64,000 nt of DNA from Candidatus Methylopumilus turicensis (GCF_000953015.1 NZ_LN794158.1:620001-684000); one strand, 5' to 3'; counted from the stretch's first letter, positions 51,487 through 62,161 are shown. Notes: generated by a model from the sequence alone, not told the origin. A program made the numbers and translations.

Positions 51487-54400
51487 GTCAATATCAACAC
51501 TTGCTTTTAGAAGATGATGCAAGCCGTATTGAGGCTTTGGAGTTTGCTTCTTTTATTGTAGAAGCCCCTGCAGGTGCAGGTAAAACCGAACTGCTCACTC
51601 AGCGCTATTTGAAGTTGCTTGCCACGGTGGATTCACCCGAAGAGATTATTGCGATTACTTTCACCAATAAAGCCGCTTCAGAAATGAAAAAGCGGATTAT
51701 GGATAGCTTGGTGGATGCGAATGGTGGCGAGCGTCCAACGCTATCGCACAAAATCGTGACGTTTGAGCTTGGACAAAAAGCGCTGGCAAGATCTGCTGAG
51801 AAGTCATGGGAGTTGCTCACCACGCCCTCACGGTTGCGCATTTATACCATTGACTCATTAAGTGGCAATTTAGCACGTCAAATGCCATTGCTTAGCCGTT
51901 TTGGCACGCAGCCAGCGGTGAGTGAAGATGCCAGTTTGTATTATCAAGAAGCCGCCACGCTCACTTTAGCGAATTTAGATGATGCTGCCGAAGGCCCTGT
52001 GTTGCAGCAAGCTTTGCGTTATTTTGATAATGACCATTTCAGGCTTAATGCGCTACTAGCCGAGATGCTCGCTAAGCGCGATCAATGGCAGTACTACATC
52101 ATGAATCATCACGATGCGTCCTTAGCTGAAGCCGCGCTTGCGCATTTGGTCACACAAGATATGCAAGCGGTGGCTGAAGTGATGCCTCTGCGTGTGCAAG
52201 AGGCCTTGATGCCGGTTGCGCGTTATGCCGCTTCCAACTTGCCTTGTGATGCTTCTGTGGCCTTGCTGCGTGACTGGGAAACGCCGATTCCATTTAAGCC
52301 AGAAGCACTTCCGATGTGGCGTGCAGTAGTTGATTTGTTATTGACAGGCACCAACACCTTTAGAAAAACCGTGAATGTTAAAAATGGCTTTCCTGCGACT
52401 CCTGAAGGTAACTTTTATAAAGGTCTTTATGCCGAGGTAGTGGAAACGTTACAGCAGACCGATGGGGCTGAGCTGGCGTTAAAAGCGTTGAGAGAACTCC
52501 CAAATCCTAAGTACGATGAGCAGAGCTGGCAGATTGTATTGGCATTAGCCCATTTGCTTAAAGTGGCGACTGCTGAGCTTTGGTTGGTATTTCAGCAACA
52601 TGGCGAAGTGGACTTTGTACAGATTTCACAAAATGCATTATTTGCACTCGGCGATGCAGAAGAAAATCCGACGGATTTGGCTTTGAAGCTGGATTATCGA
52701 ATTAAACATTTATTGGTGGATGAGTTTCAGGATACGAGTCCTACACAAATCAAACTGATCGAGCATCTGACGCAAGGCTGGATGGATGGCGATGGCCGCA
52801 CGCTGTTTTTAGTGGGCGACCCGATGCAATCGATTTACCGTTTCCGCAAAGCCAATGTTGGCTTGTTTTTGCGTGTGGCACAGGAGGGCATCGGTGGCTT
52901 GTCTTTGATCCCACTTAAATTGTGGCGCAACAATCGCTCACATGCGCCAGTCATTGAATGGGTAAATGATACCTTCGCAAAAGTATTTCCTGATGAAGAC
53001 AGCGTGTCACGTGGCGCGATTAGTTATCGTGCATTTGTCGCAAAAGACCGCGACCCTGCTGGCGCTGGCGTGACTTTTCATGCCATGGTGGATGGTGGAA
53101 ACTCTATTGAGTTTGATGACGATGATGTACAAGAGGAGGCGGTTGAAAGTGATGTTCGCCAGCTAGAAGCGAATAAAATCATTGAAATTATCAAAGCTAC
53201 TTGGGCTCAAAATCCAACAAGAAAAATTGCCGTGTTGGTGCGTGCTCGAAGCCATTTACATGCCTTGGTGGCGGAGATTCGTCTTAATCATGCTGATATT
53301 CAATTCCAAGCGGTTGAGATTGAAGAACTGGCCAATCGTCAGGTCGTTCAAGATTTGTTATCACTCACGAATGCTTTGCATCAACGTGCTGACCGCGTAC
53401 ATTGGTTAGCTATTTTACGTGCGCCTTGGTGTGGTTTGCGTTTGGAAGATTTGCACAAGCTGATTGGCAATGACCAAGTCAGCACGGTGCTATATTTAAT
53501 GCACGATGAAGCACGCTTACAAGCGATGAGTGATGATGGTCGCAAGCGTTTGTTGCATGTGCGAGACGTCATGCAAGAAGCGCTTAATCACCGTGGGCGT
53601 ATGAGCATTAGCCGCTGGGTCCATGGCGTGTGGGTGATGCTAGGCGGACCAACTTGTTTGTGGGAGGCTGGGGATGTTCGTGATGTGCAAGCGTTCTTCG
53701 ATCGTATTGATCGCATGGAAGCTAACGGCCAATTTAGCACTGAGCAATTAGCGATTGAGGTGCAAAAGCTTTATGCGGCGCCTGATGCCAAGGCTAAGGA
53801 TTTGCTGCAGTTTATGACCATCCATAAATCTAAAGGCTTGGAGTTTGATACGGTGATTCTGCCTGGCCTTGATAAGACCACAGGTCGTACCGATCAGCCT
53901 TTGCTAATGTGGGAAGAAGTGCCGAGAGAGGACTTTGGCGGCGATGTGGCTGATGTGGATTTGGTGGTGGCGCCGATGCCACCTAAAGGTAAAAACAAAC
54001 CCAACTCACAGGGTATTTACGACTACATGAAGTCGCTAGAAAAGCAGCGTGCCGCTTATGAAGATGCGCGTGTGCTTTATGTGGCAGTGACGCGTGCTGA
54101 GCGTTGCTTGCATCTTTTGGGGGCGGTGGCCCCCAATAAAAAAGGTGAATTACAACCAAAAAAGAATACGTTTTTAGAAATGCTTTGGCCTGTGGTGGCG
54201 AGTGAGTTTAATGAGGATAAGTTAGCACCTAGCCAAGCAGAGCCTTCAACTTTAAACGAACGACGTGTCAGCGCCAAGTTAGAGGATTTTGTGCCGCAGT
54301 TAGTGCGTTTGAAAGACCCAAATATTCCCGATATTTTGCAAGCTGAACAAGTGCAGTATGAAGTTCAGCAAAGTAGGGCCTCTGCAGAAGATGAAACAGG

Positions 54401-54932
54401 CTTGTCCTTAGAAGCTGATGTGGGTACTTTGGTGCATCGCTATTTAGAGCTAATCGCTGAGCAGGGGCTAGCGTATTGGTCGCTAGCTCGACTCGAGACA
54501 TTAAAGCTTGCGATGCAGCGTTGGTTTGCGCAACAAGGCCACCCAAATTTAGCTGCGCAAAACGGCGTAAACCTTGTGCTTAGTTTGCTGAATAAAACAT
54601 TAACAAGTGCGCAAGGGCAATGGGTATTGCAAGCGCATGAGCATGCACAAAATGAGTGGGCGATTGAACGCCAAAGTGATGGTTTAGTGATTCAGAAACG
54701 GGTGATTGATCGTACTTTTATTGAAAACGGCGTTCGCTGGATTGTGGATTACAAAACGACTGCGCTGGCGGCAAATATTGATGAGTCTAGCTTGAAGCAA
54801 GCCGCTGAGCAGTATCGTCAGCAACTTGAGGGTTATGCAGCACTTTTTGCGGATGAAGGCTTAAGTCTCCAGCTGGCTGTTTACTTTGTGAGTGTGGGGC
54901 GACTGATTAATTTATCGCGTCTTAGTGCTTAA
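51483..54932 (+). CDS. AddA-like UvrD-type helicase-nuclease
   Basis: The 1149-residue protein is a superfamily 1 helicase with Walker A EAPAGAGKTELL, motif II VDEFQDTSPTQ, the motif III region LFLVGDPMQSIYRFRKA, motif V TIHKSKGLEFDTVILP and motif VI YVAVTRAER, plus a C-terminal nuclease with WIVDYKTT. Together with the preceding gene it forms an AddAB/RexAB-type enzyme, in place of RecBCD. Its 3' end overlaps the convergent dedA gene by 11 nt. Confidence 0.9.
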   Translation: MSQYQHLLLEDDASRIEALEFASFIVEAPAGAGKTELLTQRYLKLLATVDSPEEIIAITFTNKAASEMKKRIMDSLVDANGGERPTLSHKIVTFELGQKALARSAEKSWELLTTPSRLRIYTIDSLSGNLARQMPLLSRFGTQPAVSEDASLYYQEAATLTLANLDDAAEGPVLQQALRYFDNDHFRLNALLAEMLAKRDQWQYYIMNHHDASLAEAALAHLVTQDMQAVAEVMPLRVQEALMPVARYAASNLPCDASVALLRDWETPIPFKPEALPMWRAVVDLLLTGTNTFRKTVNVKNGFPATPEGNFYKGLYAEVVETLQQTDGAELALKALRELPNPKYDEQSWQIVLALAHLLKVATAELWLVFQQHGEVDFVQISQNALFALGDAEENPTDLALKLDYRIKHLLVDEFQDTSPTQIKLIEHLTQGWMDGDGRTLFLVGDPMQSIYRFRKANVGLFLRVAQEGIGGLSLIPLKLWRNNRSHAPVIEWVNDTFAKVFPDEDSVSRGAISYRAFVAKDRDPAGAGVTFHAMVDGGNSIEFDDDDVQEEAVESDVRQLEANKIIEIIKATWAQNPTRKIAVLVRARSHLHALVAEIRLNHADIQFQAVEIEELANRQVVQDLLSLTNALHQRADRVHWLAILRAPWCGLRLEDLHKLIGNDQVSTVLYLMHDEARLQAMSDDGRKRLLHVRDVMQEALNHRGRMSISRWVHGVWVMLGGPTCLWEAGDVRDVQAFFDRIDRMEANGQFSTEQLAIEVQKLYAAPDAKAKDLLQFMTIHKSKGLEFDTVILPGLDKTTGRTDQPLLMWEEVPREDFGGDVADVDLVVAPMPPKGKNKPNSQGIYDYMKSLEKQRAAYEDARVLYVAVTRAERCLHLLGAVAPNKKGELQPKKNTFLEMLWPVVASEFNEDKLAPSQAEPSTLNERRVSAKLEDFVPQLVRLKDPNIPDILQAEQVQYEVQQSRASAEDETGLSLEADVGTLVHRYLELIAEQGLAYWSLARLETLKLAMQRWFAQQGHPNLAAQNGVNLVLSLLNKTLTSAQGQWVLQAHEHAQNEWAIERQSDGLVIQKRVIDRTFIENGVRWIVDYKTTALAANIDESSLKQAAEQYRQQLEGYAALFADEGLSLQLAVYFVSVGRLINLSRLSA

Positions 54933-55530
54933 AATGTCTTCTTACGTACCAAATGACGAAGATTAATCCAGCGCCAGCAATGATGTAATGAAACTCATGG
55001 AAGTACACTTTTAGACTTTCCCAGTTTTCCCCCATCTTGAAGCCTGCAAATGCTAACAAGTAACACCAAGTCAGTGAGCCTACAAAGGTATAAAGAACGA
55101 ACTTAGTCATATTCATGCGCGCAACGCCAGCTGGGAAAGCAATAAAGGTGCGGACAGCTGGCAATAAACGTCCTACAAAAATAATCAAGTCACCGTGTTT
55201 GGCAAAGGCTTGGTCAGCCCAGTTGAGATCTTTATGTGAAATGAGTACCCATTTCCCGTATTTTTCTACTAGTGGTCTGCCACCGTACATGCCTAAATAG
55301 TAAGCAGGGATAGAACCTACCACACAGCCAATAGCGCCAGCCAACGCCACGCCCAAGAGTGTCATTTCACCTTTGAATACTAAAAACCCAGCAAATGGCA
55401 TGATGATTTCAGAAGGGAGTGGAATGCAGGCCGATTCAATGGCCATCAACAACACAACGCCGCTGTAACCTAAAGCTGAGATAACGCCCATAATCCAAGT
55501 GGCTAGGACAGCAATGATTTGTTCTAACAT
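54922..55530 (-). CDS. DedA family membrane protein
   Basis: The 202-residue inner-membrane protein has the DedA family pattern: ESACIPLPSEIIMPFAGFLVF, YYLGMYGGRPLVEKYGKW, and GRLLPAVRTFIAFPAGVARM. DedA proteins help lipid (undecaprenyl phosphate or phospholipid) flipping. The start codon is directly adjacent to the mfd stop (55531). Confidence 0.92.
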   Translation of the reverse strand: MLEQIIAVLATWIMGVISALGYSGVVLLMAIESACIPLPSEIIMPFAGFLVFKGEMTLLGVALAGAIGCVVGSIPAYYLGMYGGRPLVEKYGKWVLISHKDLNWADQAFAKHGDLIIFVGRLLPAVRTFIAFPAGVARMNMTKFVLYTFVGSLTWCYLLAFAGFKMGENWESLKVYFHEFHYIIAGAGLIFVIWYVRRHFKH

Positions 55531-58500
55531 TTATACAAATTCTTTCATGATGTTTTTGATGAAATCAGCACGGTGAACGATATCGCCATAAGCCACGGTA
55601 ATCCTTAATTTATCAGGGCCGTTCATGCGGCAACGACGGTCACGCTGCAGCAATGCAATCAGCTTGGTTGGGTCTAGTTCTGCGTGCTGACTAAATTGAA
55701 GTTGAATTGCACTGTCACTGGCGTCAATTTTGATGATGCCAAGCGGTTTGGCGGCAACGCGGAGTCGATGGCATGCCATCAACGCTTCGCCTTGCTCTGG
55801 CAGCATGCCAAAGCGGTCGATGAGTTCTTCTTGCATAGTGTCCAGCTCATCGTCATTCGTACAGTTGGCGAGGCGTTTGTACAGCACCAAGCGTTCATGC
55901 ACGTCAGGGCAGTAGTCATTCGTCAGCAAAGCCGGTGTATGCAGATTGATTTCTGTAGTGACGCCCAATGGTGCTGATAAATCAGGCTCTTTGCCTTCTT
56001 TTAAACGCTTAACCGCGTGCGTAAGCATCTCGGAATATAAGTGGAAGCCTATCTCTTGCATCTCGCCGCTTTGTGAGTCGCCAAGCAGTTCGCCTGCGCC
56101 GCGAATTTCTAGGTCATGCATGGCAAGATGGAAGCCTGCCCCTAAGTCTTCTAGCAATTGAATTGCATCTAAACGCTTTTGCGCTTGTGGGGTGATTTTG
56201 CGGTTAGGCTCGGTTAATAAATAGGCATAAGCTTGGTGATGCGAACGACCTACACGGCCACGCAATTGATGCAACTGCGCCAAGCCAAACATATCAGCAC
56301 GATTCATAATAATCGTGTTGGCGGTTGGCACGTCAATGCCAGTTTCAATAATGGTGGTACAGAGTAATAAATTTGAGCGCTGATGATAGAAGTCGCGCAT
56401 CACATGCTCTAGCTCACGCTCGCGCAATTGACCGTGAGCAATGCTGATGCGCGCTTCTGGCAAGATACGCTCTAGCTTTTCGCGCATAGAGTGGATGGTA
56501 TCCACTTCGTTGTGTAAGAAGTAGACTTGCCCGCCACGTTTGAATTCGCGCATCGCGGCTTCACGAATAATGCCTTCTGAATAATCCGTCGCAAAGGTTT
56601 TAATCGCTAAGCGTTTTTGTGGCGGCGTGGTAATCACACTGAACTCACGCAAGCCTTCCATCGCCATGCTGAGGGTGCGTGGAATCGGCGTGGCGGTGAG
56701 CGTGAGCACATCGACCTCAGCACGTAGCGCTTTTAATTGTTCTTTTTGACGAACTCCAAAGCGGTGCTCTTCATCCAAAATGACCAAGCCTAAATTATCA
56801 AACTTCACGTCTTTTGAGATCAAACGATGCGTGCCGATAATGATATCGATGCTACCGTCAGCTAAACCTTTAAGCGCTTCGGCTTGCTCTTTGGCTGTGC
56901 GGAAGCGAGAAATTTCAGCCACTTTAATCGGCCATTCAGCAAATCGGTCACTAAAGTTTTGGTAATGTTGTTCAGCAAGGAGTGTCGTTGGTACGAGCAC
57001 CGCCACTTGGCGCCCACCCATCACGGCCACAAAAGCGGCACGAAGCGCCACTTCAGTTTTACCAAAGCCCACATCGCCGCACACCAATCGATCCATTGGT
57101 CTGCCTGATTGCATATCGCTAATGACCGCTTCAATCGCAGAAAGCTGATCAGGCGTTTCTTCAAAAGGGAACCCTTCGGCGAAAGTTTCATAATCGTGCA
57201 GGCTTAAGGTAAAAGCATGGCCTTTCCGTGCTGCACGCTGTGCATAAAGATTGAGCAATTCTGCGGCAGTATCGCGAATTTGTTTGAGTGCCTTTTTCTT
57301 GGCTTTCTCCCAGTTGCCAGAGCCTAATCTGTGTAGCGGTGCAGATTCTGGTGGGCCACCTGAGTAACGTGAAATCAGGAATAGCTGTGACACTGGCACA
57401 TACAGCTTATCGTCGCCCGCATATTCCAAGAGCAAGAACTCAGTTTCACCTTCGCCGAAGTCTAAGTTAATGAGGCCACGGTAACGTCCAACCCCATGTT
57501 GTTCGTGAACGACAGGGTCGTTCTCGCGTAGCTCGGACAAATCTTTGAGCATGCCTTCGGTACTGCGCGCTTTTTCTTTTTCGCGTCGGCGTTGCTGACG
57601 CACTGTGGCAGCGTATAACTCGGCTTCTGTGATAATCGCCACGTCTTTGTATTGAAAGCCGCTATGCAGCGTAGTCACGCCTAGCATTAGCTTTGCAGCG
57701 CTGGTATTGAAGTCTTCCCAGCTTTCACAAAGCGCAGGTTTAATCCCCTGGTCTGTCAGTAGCTGCAAAATAGTTTCGCGGCGGCCTAGGCTCTCGGCGG
57801 CAATTAATATGCGGCCTTTAAAGCCCTTGATAAAGGCTTCTAATTTATGCAGTGGCTTTTCTGCGCGCCTTTCGATGTCCAGCTCAGTTAGGCGAGTCAA
57901 GGCACCATCATTATTCACAGTCAGGCGAGGGTAGCGATGCGTCTGACTAAAAAATTCATCTGCTTTAATGAGTAAGGTTTCTGGCGTGAGAATAGGGCGT
58001 TCAACATCATGCGCTAACAGGCGGTAACGTGACTGTGCCTCAAACCAAAAACTCTGCGCGGCATGGTCCAGATTGCCGTGCATACAGAGTACGGTTTGTT
58101 CAGGTAAGTAATCTAGCAGGGTGGCCGTCTTTTCGAAAAATAGCGGTAAATACCATTCAATGCCGCCACTCGCCACGCCCTTGCTGACATCTTTGTAGAT
58201 GCGGCTTTTAGAAGGGTCTCCTTCAAATTGTTCACGAAAGCTTTGTCTGAACTGTGCAATGCCTTGGTCATCGAGCGGAAACTCACGGGCCGGTAACAGC
58301 CTAATCTCTGGGACCGGATAAAGACTCCGCTGTGTATCGACATCAAAGGTACGGATGGTCTCTATTTCATCATCGAATAAATCTAAGCGAAAAGGTAAGC
58401 CGCTCCCCATTGGAAACAAGTCTACCAAACCGCCACGCACACTAAATTCCCCAGGACTCACCACTTGGCTCACATGATGGTAGCCAGCCTCGGCACATTG

Positions 58501-58938
58501 TCTTCTTAATGCTTCTAAATCGAGCTTTTGCCCTTTTTTCAGCATAAAGCTATTCGCTGCTAAATAAGCCATTGGCGGCAGTTGAATTAAGGCTGTGCCT
58601 GCCGGCACGATGACCACGTCGCAATTGTTTTGGCTGATTTGATAGAGCGTGGATAGGCGCTCAGAAATTAAATCAGGATGCGGAGAAAAGTGGTCGTAAG
58701 GAAGTGTTTCCCAATCGGGCAATAAGTTGACGACTAGGCTAGGGGCAAACCATGGCATTTCTTCGAGTAAGCGCTGGGCATCAAAGGCATTGGCAGTGAT
58801 GATGGCAAGCGGCGTTTTGCTTTTGTTAGCTTTAAGCTCAAGCGCCAGTTGTGCAAGGGCCGCGCTATCTAAACCAGCGCATGTCTTGTCTATTTTTTTT
58901 GTGCTACCTTGTGCCGGGATGGCTAAGGAAAACTGCAT
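55531..58938 (-). CDS. mfd: Transcription-repair coupling factor Mfd
   Basis: The 1135-residue protein frees RNA polymerase stalled at DNA lesions and recruits UvrA. The UvrB-like N-terminal part (residues about 1-330) is followed by the RNA polymerase interaction domain (about 465-530, GVGRYRGLINLDFG), the RecG-like motor with Walker A VCGDVGFGKTEVALRAA and DEEHRFGVRQKEQ, and the C-terminal TRCF domain. Length is normal. Confidence 0.96.
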   Translation of the reverse strand: MQFSLAIPAQGSTKKIDKTCAGLDSAALAQLALELKANKSKTPLAIITANAFDAQRLLEEMPWFAPSLVVNLLPDWETLPYDHFSPHPDLISERLSTLYQISQNNCDVVIVPAGTALIQLPPMAYLAANSFMLKKGQKLDLEALRRQCAEAGYHHVSQVVSPGEFSVRGGLVDLFPMGSGLPFRLDLFDDEIETIRTFDVDTQRSLYPVPEIRLLPAREFPLDDQGIAQFRQSFREQFEGDPSKSRIYKDVSKGVASGGIEWYLPLFFEKTATLLDYLPEQTVLCMHGNLDHAAQSFWFEAQSRYRLLAHDVERPILTPETLLIKADEFFSQTHRYPRLTVNNDGALTRLTELDIERRAEKPLHKLEAFIKGFKGRILIAAESLGRRETILQLLTDQGIKPALCESWEDFNTSAAKLMLGVTTLHSGFQYKDVAIITEAELYAATVRQQRRREKEKARSTEGMLKDLSELRENDPVVHEQHGVGRYRGLINLDFGEGETEFLLLEYAGDDKLYVPVSQLFLISRYSGGPPESAPLHRLGSGNWEKAKKKALKQIRDTAAELLNLYAQRAARKGHAFTLSLHDYETFAEGFPFEETPDQLSAIEAVISDMQSGRPMDRLVCGDVGFGKTEVALRAAFVAVMGGRQVAVLVPTTLLAEQHYQNFSDRFAEWPIKVAEISRFRTAKEQAEALKGLADGSIDIIIGTHRLISKDVKFDNLGLVILDEEHRFGVRQKEQLKALRAEVDVLTLTATPIPRTLSMAMEGLREFSVITTPPQKRLAIKTFATDYSEGIIREAAMREFKRGGQVYFLHNEVDTIHSMREKLERILPEARISIAHGQLRERELEHVMRDFYHQRSNLLLCTTIIETGIDVPTANTIIMNRADMFGLAQLHQLRGRVGRSHHQAYAYLLTEPNRKITPQAQKRLDAIQLLEDLGAGFHLAMHDLEIRGAGELLGDSQSGEMQEIGFHLYSEMLTHAVKRLKEGKEPDLSAPLGVTTEINLHTPALLTNDYCPDVHERLVLYKRLANCTNDDELDTMQEELIDRFGMLPEQGEALMACHRLRVAAKPLGIIKIDASDSAIQLQFSQHAELDPTKLIALLQRDRRCRMNGPDKLRITVAYGDIVHRADFIKNIMKEFV

Positions 58939-59056
58939 GAAGTCTTGCCACGAGTAATAATTTAAGAAGCCGTATTATAGCTGTAGCCTTGTTGTCACGG
59001 CTATCAATAAGATGGCGTGCAAGCTATCTCAGAATGGAATTTAAACGCTTAGAACG

Positions 59057-59098
59057 AAAAAAAGCGCTAACAATGCATTCAATGCACTGTTAGCGCTT
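59057..59098 (-). terminator. Terminator of the Ala/Lys/Pro-rich protein gene
   Basis: AAGCGCTAACA (59098-59088 complement) pairs with TGTTAGCGCTT (59072-59062 complement), with an inner TGCAT/ATGCA helix, and seven T follow on the minus strand. It lies 19 nt after the gene's stop. Confidence 0.9.
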
Positions 59099-59116
59099 CA
59101 TTAAAAAATGACAGGC

Positions 59117-59476
59117 TTAGCCAAGTAATTTTTTGAAGAACGCACCAATTTGACCGAAAAAGCCAAGTGATGGTGTTGCTGTTGGCGCTGCTGGTTTTAC
59201 TTCAGCCGCTTTAGGTGCCACTGTTTTTGGGGTGGCTGGTTTTGCCGCTGCAGGTTTTTTAACGGCTGGCTTTTTCGCTGCAGCTGGTGCTTTAGTGGCT
59301 GCTGGTTTTGCTGCAGCTACTTTTGGTGCTGCTTTGACAGCAGGTTTTTTAACAGCCGCAGTTTTAGGAGCAGTTATTTTAGCTACAGCAGGTTTTTTAA
59401 CGGCTGGTTTTTTCGCTGCCGCTGGTTTTTTAGCAACGGCTGGTTTTGCTGCTGCTGTTGTTTCGTTTGTCGCCAT
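59117..59476 (-). CDS. Ala/Lys/Pro-rich basic protein with hydrophobic C-terminus
   Basis: The 119-residue protein is built almost only of Ala, Lys, Pro, Val and Thr, in AAKKPA and VKKPA-type repeats (residues about 8-95), like histone H1-like or PhaF-tail proteins. After this comes a short tail SLGFFGQIGAFFKKLLG that forms an amphipathic helix. DNA binding by the basic part is plausible; the tail could bind a membrane or granule. The gene has its own terminator and an AAGAGGATT ribosome binding site. Function is not known. Confidence 0.8.
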   Translation of the reverse strand: MATNETTAAAKPAVAKKPAAAKKPAVKKPAVAKITAPKTAAVKKPAVKAAPKVAAAKPAATKAPAAAKKPAVKKPAAAKPATPKTVAPKAAEVKPAAPTATPSLGFFGQIGAFFKKLLG

Positions 59477-59596
59477 TTTTAATCCTCTTCAATTTCAAAG
59501 AAATTCTTTAGTTAATCTAGTATAACCATAAACTTATTAATGCTTAACCCTTAGTAAAACACAGATTAAGTTTTTTGCCAAACGAGTCACTATATT

Positions 59597-61072
59597 TTAC
59601 GCTGTGCCGCCTACCGTGAGGCCATCAATTCTTAAGGTTGGTTGGCCTACGCCAACAGGGACGCTTTGTCCTTCTTTGCCACAAGTCCCGACACCGCTAT
59701 CGAGTTGCATGTCGTTGCCGATCATCGAGACGCGCGTTAACACATCTGGACCGTTGCCAATAAGGGTTGCACCTTTGACCGGGTAAGTGATCTTCCCATC
59801 TTCAATCATATAAGCTTCGGCAGCGCTGAACACAAATTTTCCGCTCGTAATGTCCACTTGCCCACCGCCAAAGTTGGCGGCATATAGGCCTTTTTTAACA
59901 GATTTGATGATTTCTTCTGGCGGCATATCGCCATTGAGCATGTAAGTATTGGTCATGCGTGGCATTGGAATATGCGCATAAGACTCTCTGCGTGCATTGC
60001 CTGTCAGTGGCATGCCCATTAGGCGGCTATTGAGACTATCTTGAATATAGCCACGCAAAATGCCGTCCTCAATCAATACGGTACGCTGTGTTGGGTTACC
60101 TTCGTCATCTAGGCTGAGTGAGCCACGACGATTGCTGATTGTGCCATCATCCACTACCGTCACACCCTTTGAAGCCACGCGTTGGCCAATTTTTCCCGAA
60201 AATGCCGAGCTGCCTTTGCGGTTAAAGTCGCCTTCTAGTCCGTGACCAATGGCTTCATGCAATAAAATGCCTGGCCAGCCAGCGCCCAATACAACCGTCA
60301 TATTGCCGGCTGGGGCAGGGCGCGCATCTAAATTAACGAGTGCTTGGTGGACGGCTTTTTCAGCGTAATCTTGCAAGACCTCATCGCTAAAGTAGGCATA
60401 ATCAAAACGACCACCACCACCAGCAGAACCTTGTTCACGACGTCCGTTGCTTTCAGCGATGACATTAATCGATAAGCGAACTAATGGCCTGACATCGGCC
60501 GCCATCACGCCATCATGACGAGCCACCATAATGACTTCATATTCACCCGCAATGGATGCCATGACTTGGGTGATGCGTGGGTCAACTTTACGGGCATACG
60601 TTTCAAGACGCTCTAATAACTTCACCTTTGCCTCTGCACTTAAGGAGGCTATTGGATCTTTAGGGATATAAAGTTGGGGAGCCTCTGCACGATGGATAAC
60701 ACCAGTTTTATTGGCTTCAAAGCTGTCATTACCCATGTCGGCAATCGCTTTTGTGGCGTTTGCGGCTTGTTGTAGCGCTGGTAAATTAATGTCGTCGGAA
60801 TAGGCAAATGCGGTTTTTTCGCCGCTCACTGCACGAACGCCCACACCTTGGTCAATATTGAAATTACCCGATTTCACTTGACCTTCTTCTAAGCCCCAGC
60901 TTTCTGAACGGCTGTATTGAAAATACAAGTCCGCGTAATCAATATCATGTGTCATGATATTGTTGAGCACTCCTTGCAATGCTGGCACATCTAAGCCAGA
61001 TGGGTCGAGCAAGGTTTCAGTGGCCGTGCTGAAGTGATTGCTTGGTGTAGCGTGTTTATGTTCAGTTTTCAT
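59597..61072 (-). CDS. tldD: Metalloprotease subunit TldD
   Basis: The 491-residue protein is the catalytic subunit of the TldD/TldE (PmbA) protease, which trims peptides such as microcin precursors and CcdA. The zinc motif [11 protein letters not shown] is intact with the two His and Glu; the cofactor-binding C-terminal domain ends with [11 protein letters not shown]. No tldE is in the window. It lies in a run of minus-strand genes after the nitrilase-family gene. Confidence 0.93.
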   Translation of the reverse strand: MKTEHKHATPSNHFSTATETLLDPSGLDVPALQGVLNNIMTHDIDYADLYFQYSRSESWGLEEGQVKSGNFNIDQGVGVRAVSGEKTAFAYSDDINLPALQQAANATKAIADMGNDSFEANKTGVIHRAEAPQLYIPKDPIASLSAEAKVKLLERLETYARKVDPRITQVMASIAGEYEVIMVARHDGVMAADVRPLVRLSINVIAESNGRREQGSAGGGGRFDYAYFSDEVLQDYAEKAVHQALVNLDARPAPAGNMTVVLGAGWPGILLHEAIGHGLEGDFNRKGSSAFSGKIGQRVASKGVTVVDDGTISNRRGSLSLDDEGNPTQRTVLIEDGILRGYIQDSLNSRLMGMPLTGNARRESYAHIPMPRMTNTYMLNGDMPPEEIIKSVKKGLYAANFGGGQVDITSGKFVFSAAEAYMIEDGKITYPVKGATLIGNGPDVLTRVSMIGNDMQLDSGVGTCGKEGQSVPVGVGQPTLRIDGLTVGGTA

Positions 61073-61094
61073 GCTAAGTCTTTCGGGCTAATTG

Positions 61095-61179
61095 CTTCAA
61101 ATAAACGCCTTTAGGCAAGCGTTTTGAAGTGTTCCATTTTTGTCTATTTAATATAGCAGAAGCGGGGCATTGCCCCGCT
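61095..61179 (-). promoter_or_regulatory. Two hairpins between the nitrilase-family gene and tldD
   Basis: AGCGGGGCA (61161-61169) and TGCCCCGCT (61171-61179) give a 9-bp palindrome; CTTCAAA (61095-61101) and TTTGAAG (61123-61129), with inner AACGCC/GGCAAGCGTT, form a second hairpin in the tldD leader. Neither has a T-run, so they are more likely mRNA-stabilising or regulatory structures than terminators. Confidence 0.5.
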
Positions 61180-61215
61180 AAGTAAATTCTTTAATATGCA
61201 ATCAGCACCACAAGT

Positions 61216-62073
61216 TTATTTAAAAACAGTGCGATGTTGTAAGGCCGGCAAGCTCTTACGAAGGCTGGCTTGATAGTCTAGATTCATGGAAGCGATGACG
61301 ACACCCGAGCCGCGTGGTAAGCGATCGAGTACGACGCCCCATGGGTCAACAATCATGCTATCACCGTGTGTTTCACGGCCAGAGGCATGATATCCACCTT
61401 GCGCTGGCGCTAAGACGTAACAAAGATTTTCGATGGCACGTGCGCGTACCAACGTTTCCCAGTGTGCCTTACCTGTTGTTTCGGTAAACGCTGCGGGCAC
61501 TAATATTAAGTCCACTTCACCCATGGCGCGATAGAGTTCAGGAAAGCGTAAGTCGTAACAGATGGACAATCCAATTTTACCAAATGGACTATCGACCGTG
61601 ACCACTTGATTGCCAGGCACAATAGTCGCTTCTTCATGGTACTTTTCGTTGCCTAGGTTCAGGCCAAAAAGATGGATTTTGTTATAACGCGCAACCAACT
61701 TGCCTTTGTTGTCATAGACCATGCAGGCGTTATAAATCTTATCTTTGTTGTCTGATTGAAGCGGGACTGATCCTGCGACAATCCAAACATCGCGCTTTTT
61801 CGCTGTGCTGGAAAGAAATTGTTGAATCGGGCCGCTTCCTTCTTTTTCGCTGGCTTTGACTTTGTCGCTATCCTTGATGCCCATAATCGCAAAGTATTCA
61901 GGCAGCACAATTAACTTTGCTCCCTGATCAGCTGCAATTTTAATCAGTCGCTCAGCCTCGCTCAGGTTTGCAGAAACAATTGGGCCTGAAGCCATTTGTA
62001 TGCCAGCGATTTTGACGATACCAGCCCCTGCTGGACTCGCTTTTGTATGGTTGATGCGGGATTTGATGGCCAT
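61216..62073 (-). CDS. Carbon-nitrogen hydrolase, Nit1-type amidase
   Basis: The 285-residue nitrilase-superfamily enzyme has the catalytic triad Glu (LPEYFAIMG), Lys (YNKIHLFGL) and Cys (LSICYDLRFPELYR). The pattern is close to the Nit1/NitFhit group, which hydrolyses deaminated glutathione. An AAAT-rich leader and ATG at 62073 give the start; MAIKSRINHTKASPAG is a short extension before the conserved VKIAGIQMASG, so a start further in (for example the next Met) cannot be excluded. It lies between yhdP and tldD, a common order. Confidence 0.9.
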   Translation of the reverse strand: MAIKSRINHTKASPAGAGIVKIAGIQMASGPIVSANLSEAERLIKIAADQGAKLIVLPEYFAIMGIKDSDKVKASEKEGSGPIQQFLSSTAKKRDVWIVAGSVPLQSDNKDKIYNACMVYDNKGKLVARYNKIHLFGLNLGNEKYHEEATIVPGNQVVTVDSPFGKIGLSICYDLRFPELYRAMGEVDLILVPAAFTETTGKAHWETLVRARAIENLCYVLAPAQGGYHASGRETHGDSMIVDPWGVVLDRLPRGSGVVIASMNLDYQASLRKSLPALQHRTVFK

Positions 62074-62161
62074 GCTGAATTTCCGAGTAAGCGATGTTTG
62101 AATGATTTTTTGACATCATACCCGATTTGGCAAATGTTAAATATTTATCAAATTAAAATAA

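Noticed and set aside
59232-59525. A 97-residue plus-strand ORF opposite the Ala/Lys/Pro gene, rich in Ala and Gly.
   Set aside because: It is the mirror of the repeat on the other strand. The minus-strand gene has a ribosome binding site, its own terminator and a plausible composition.
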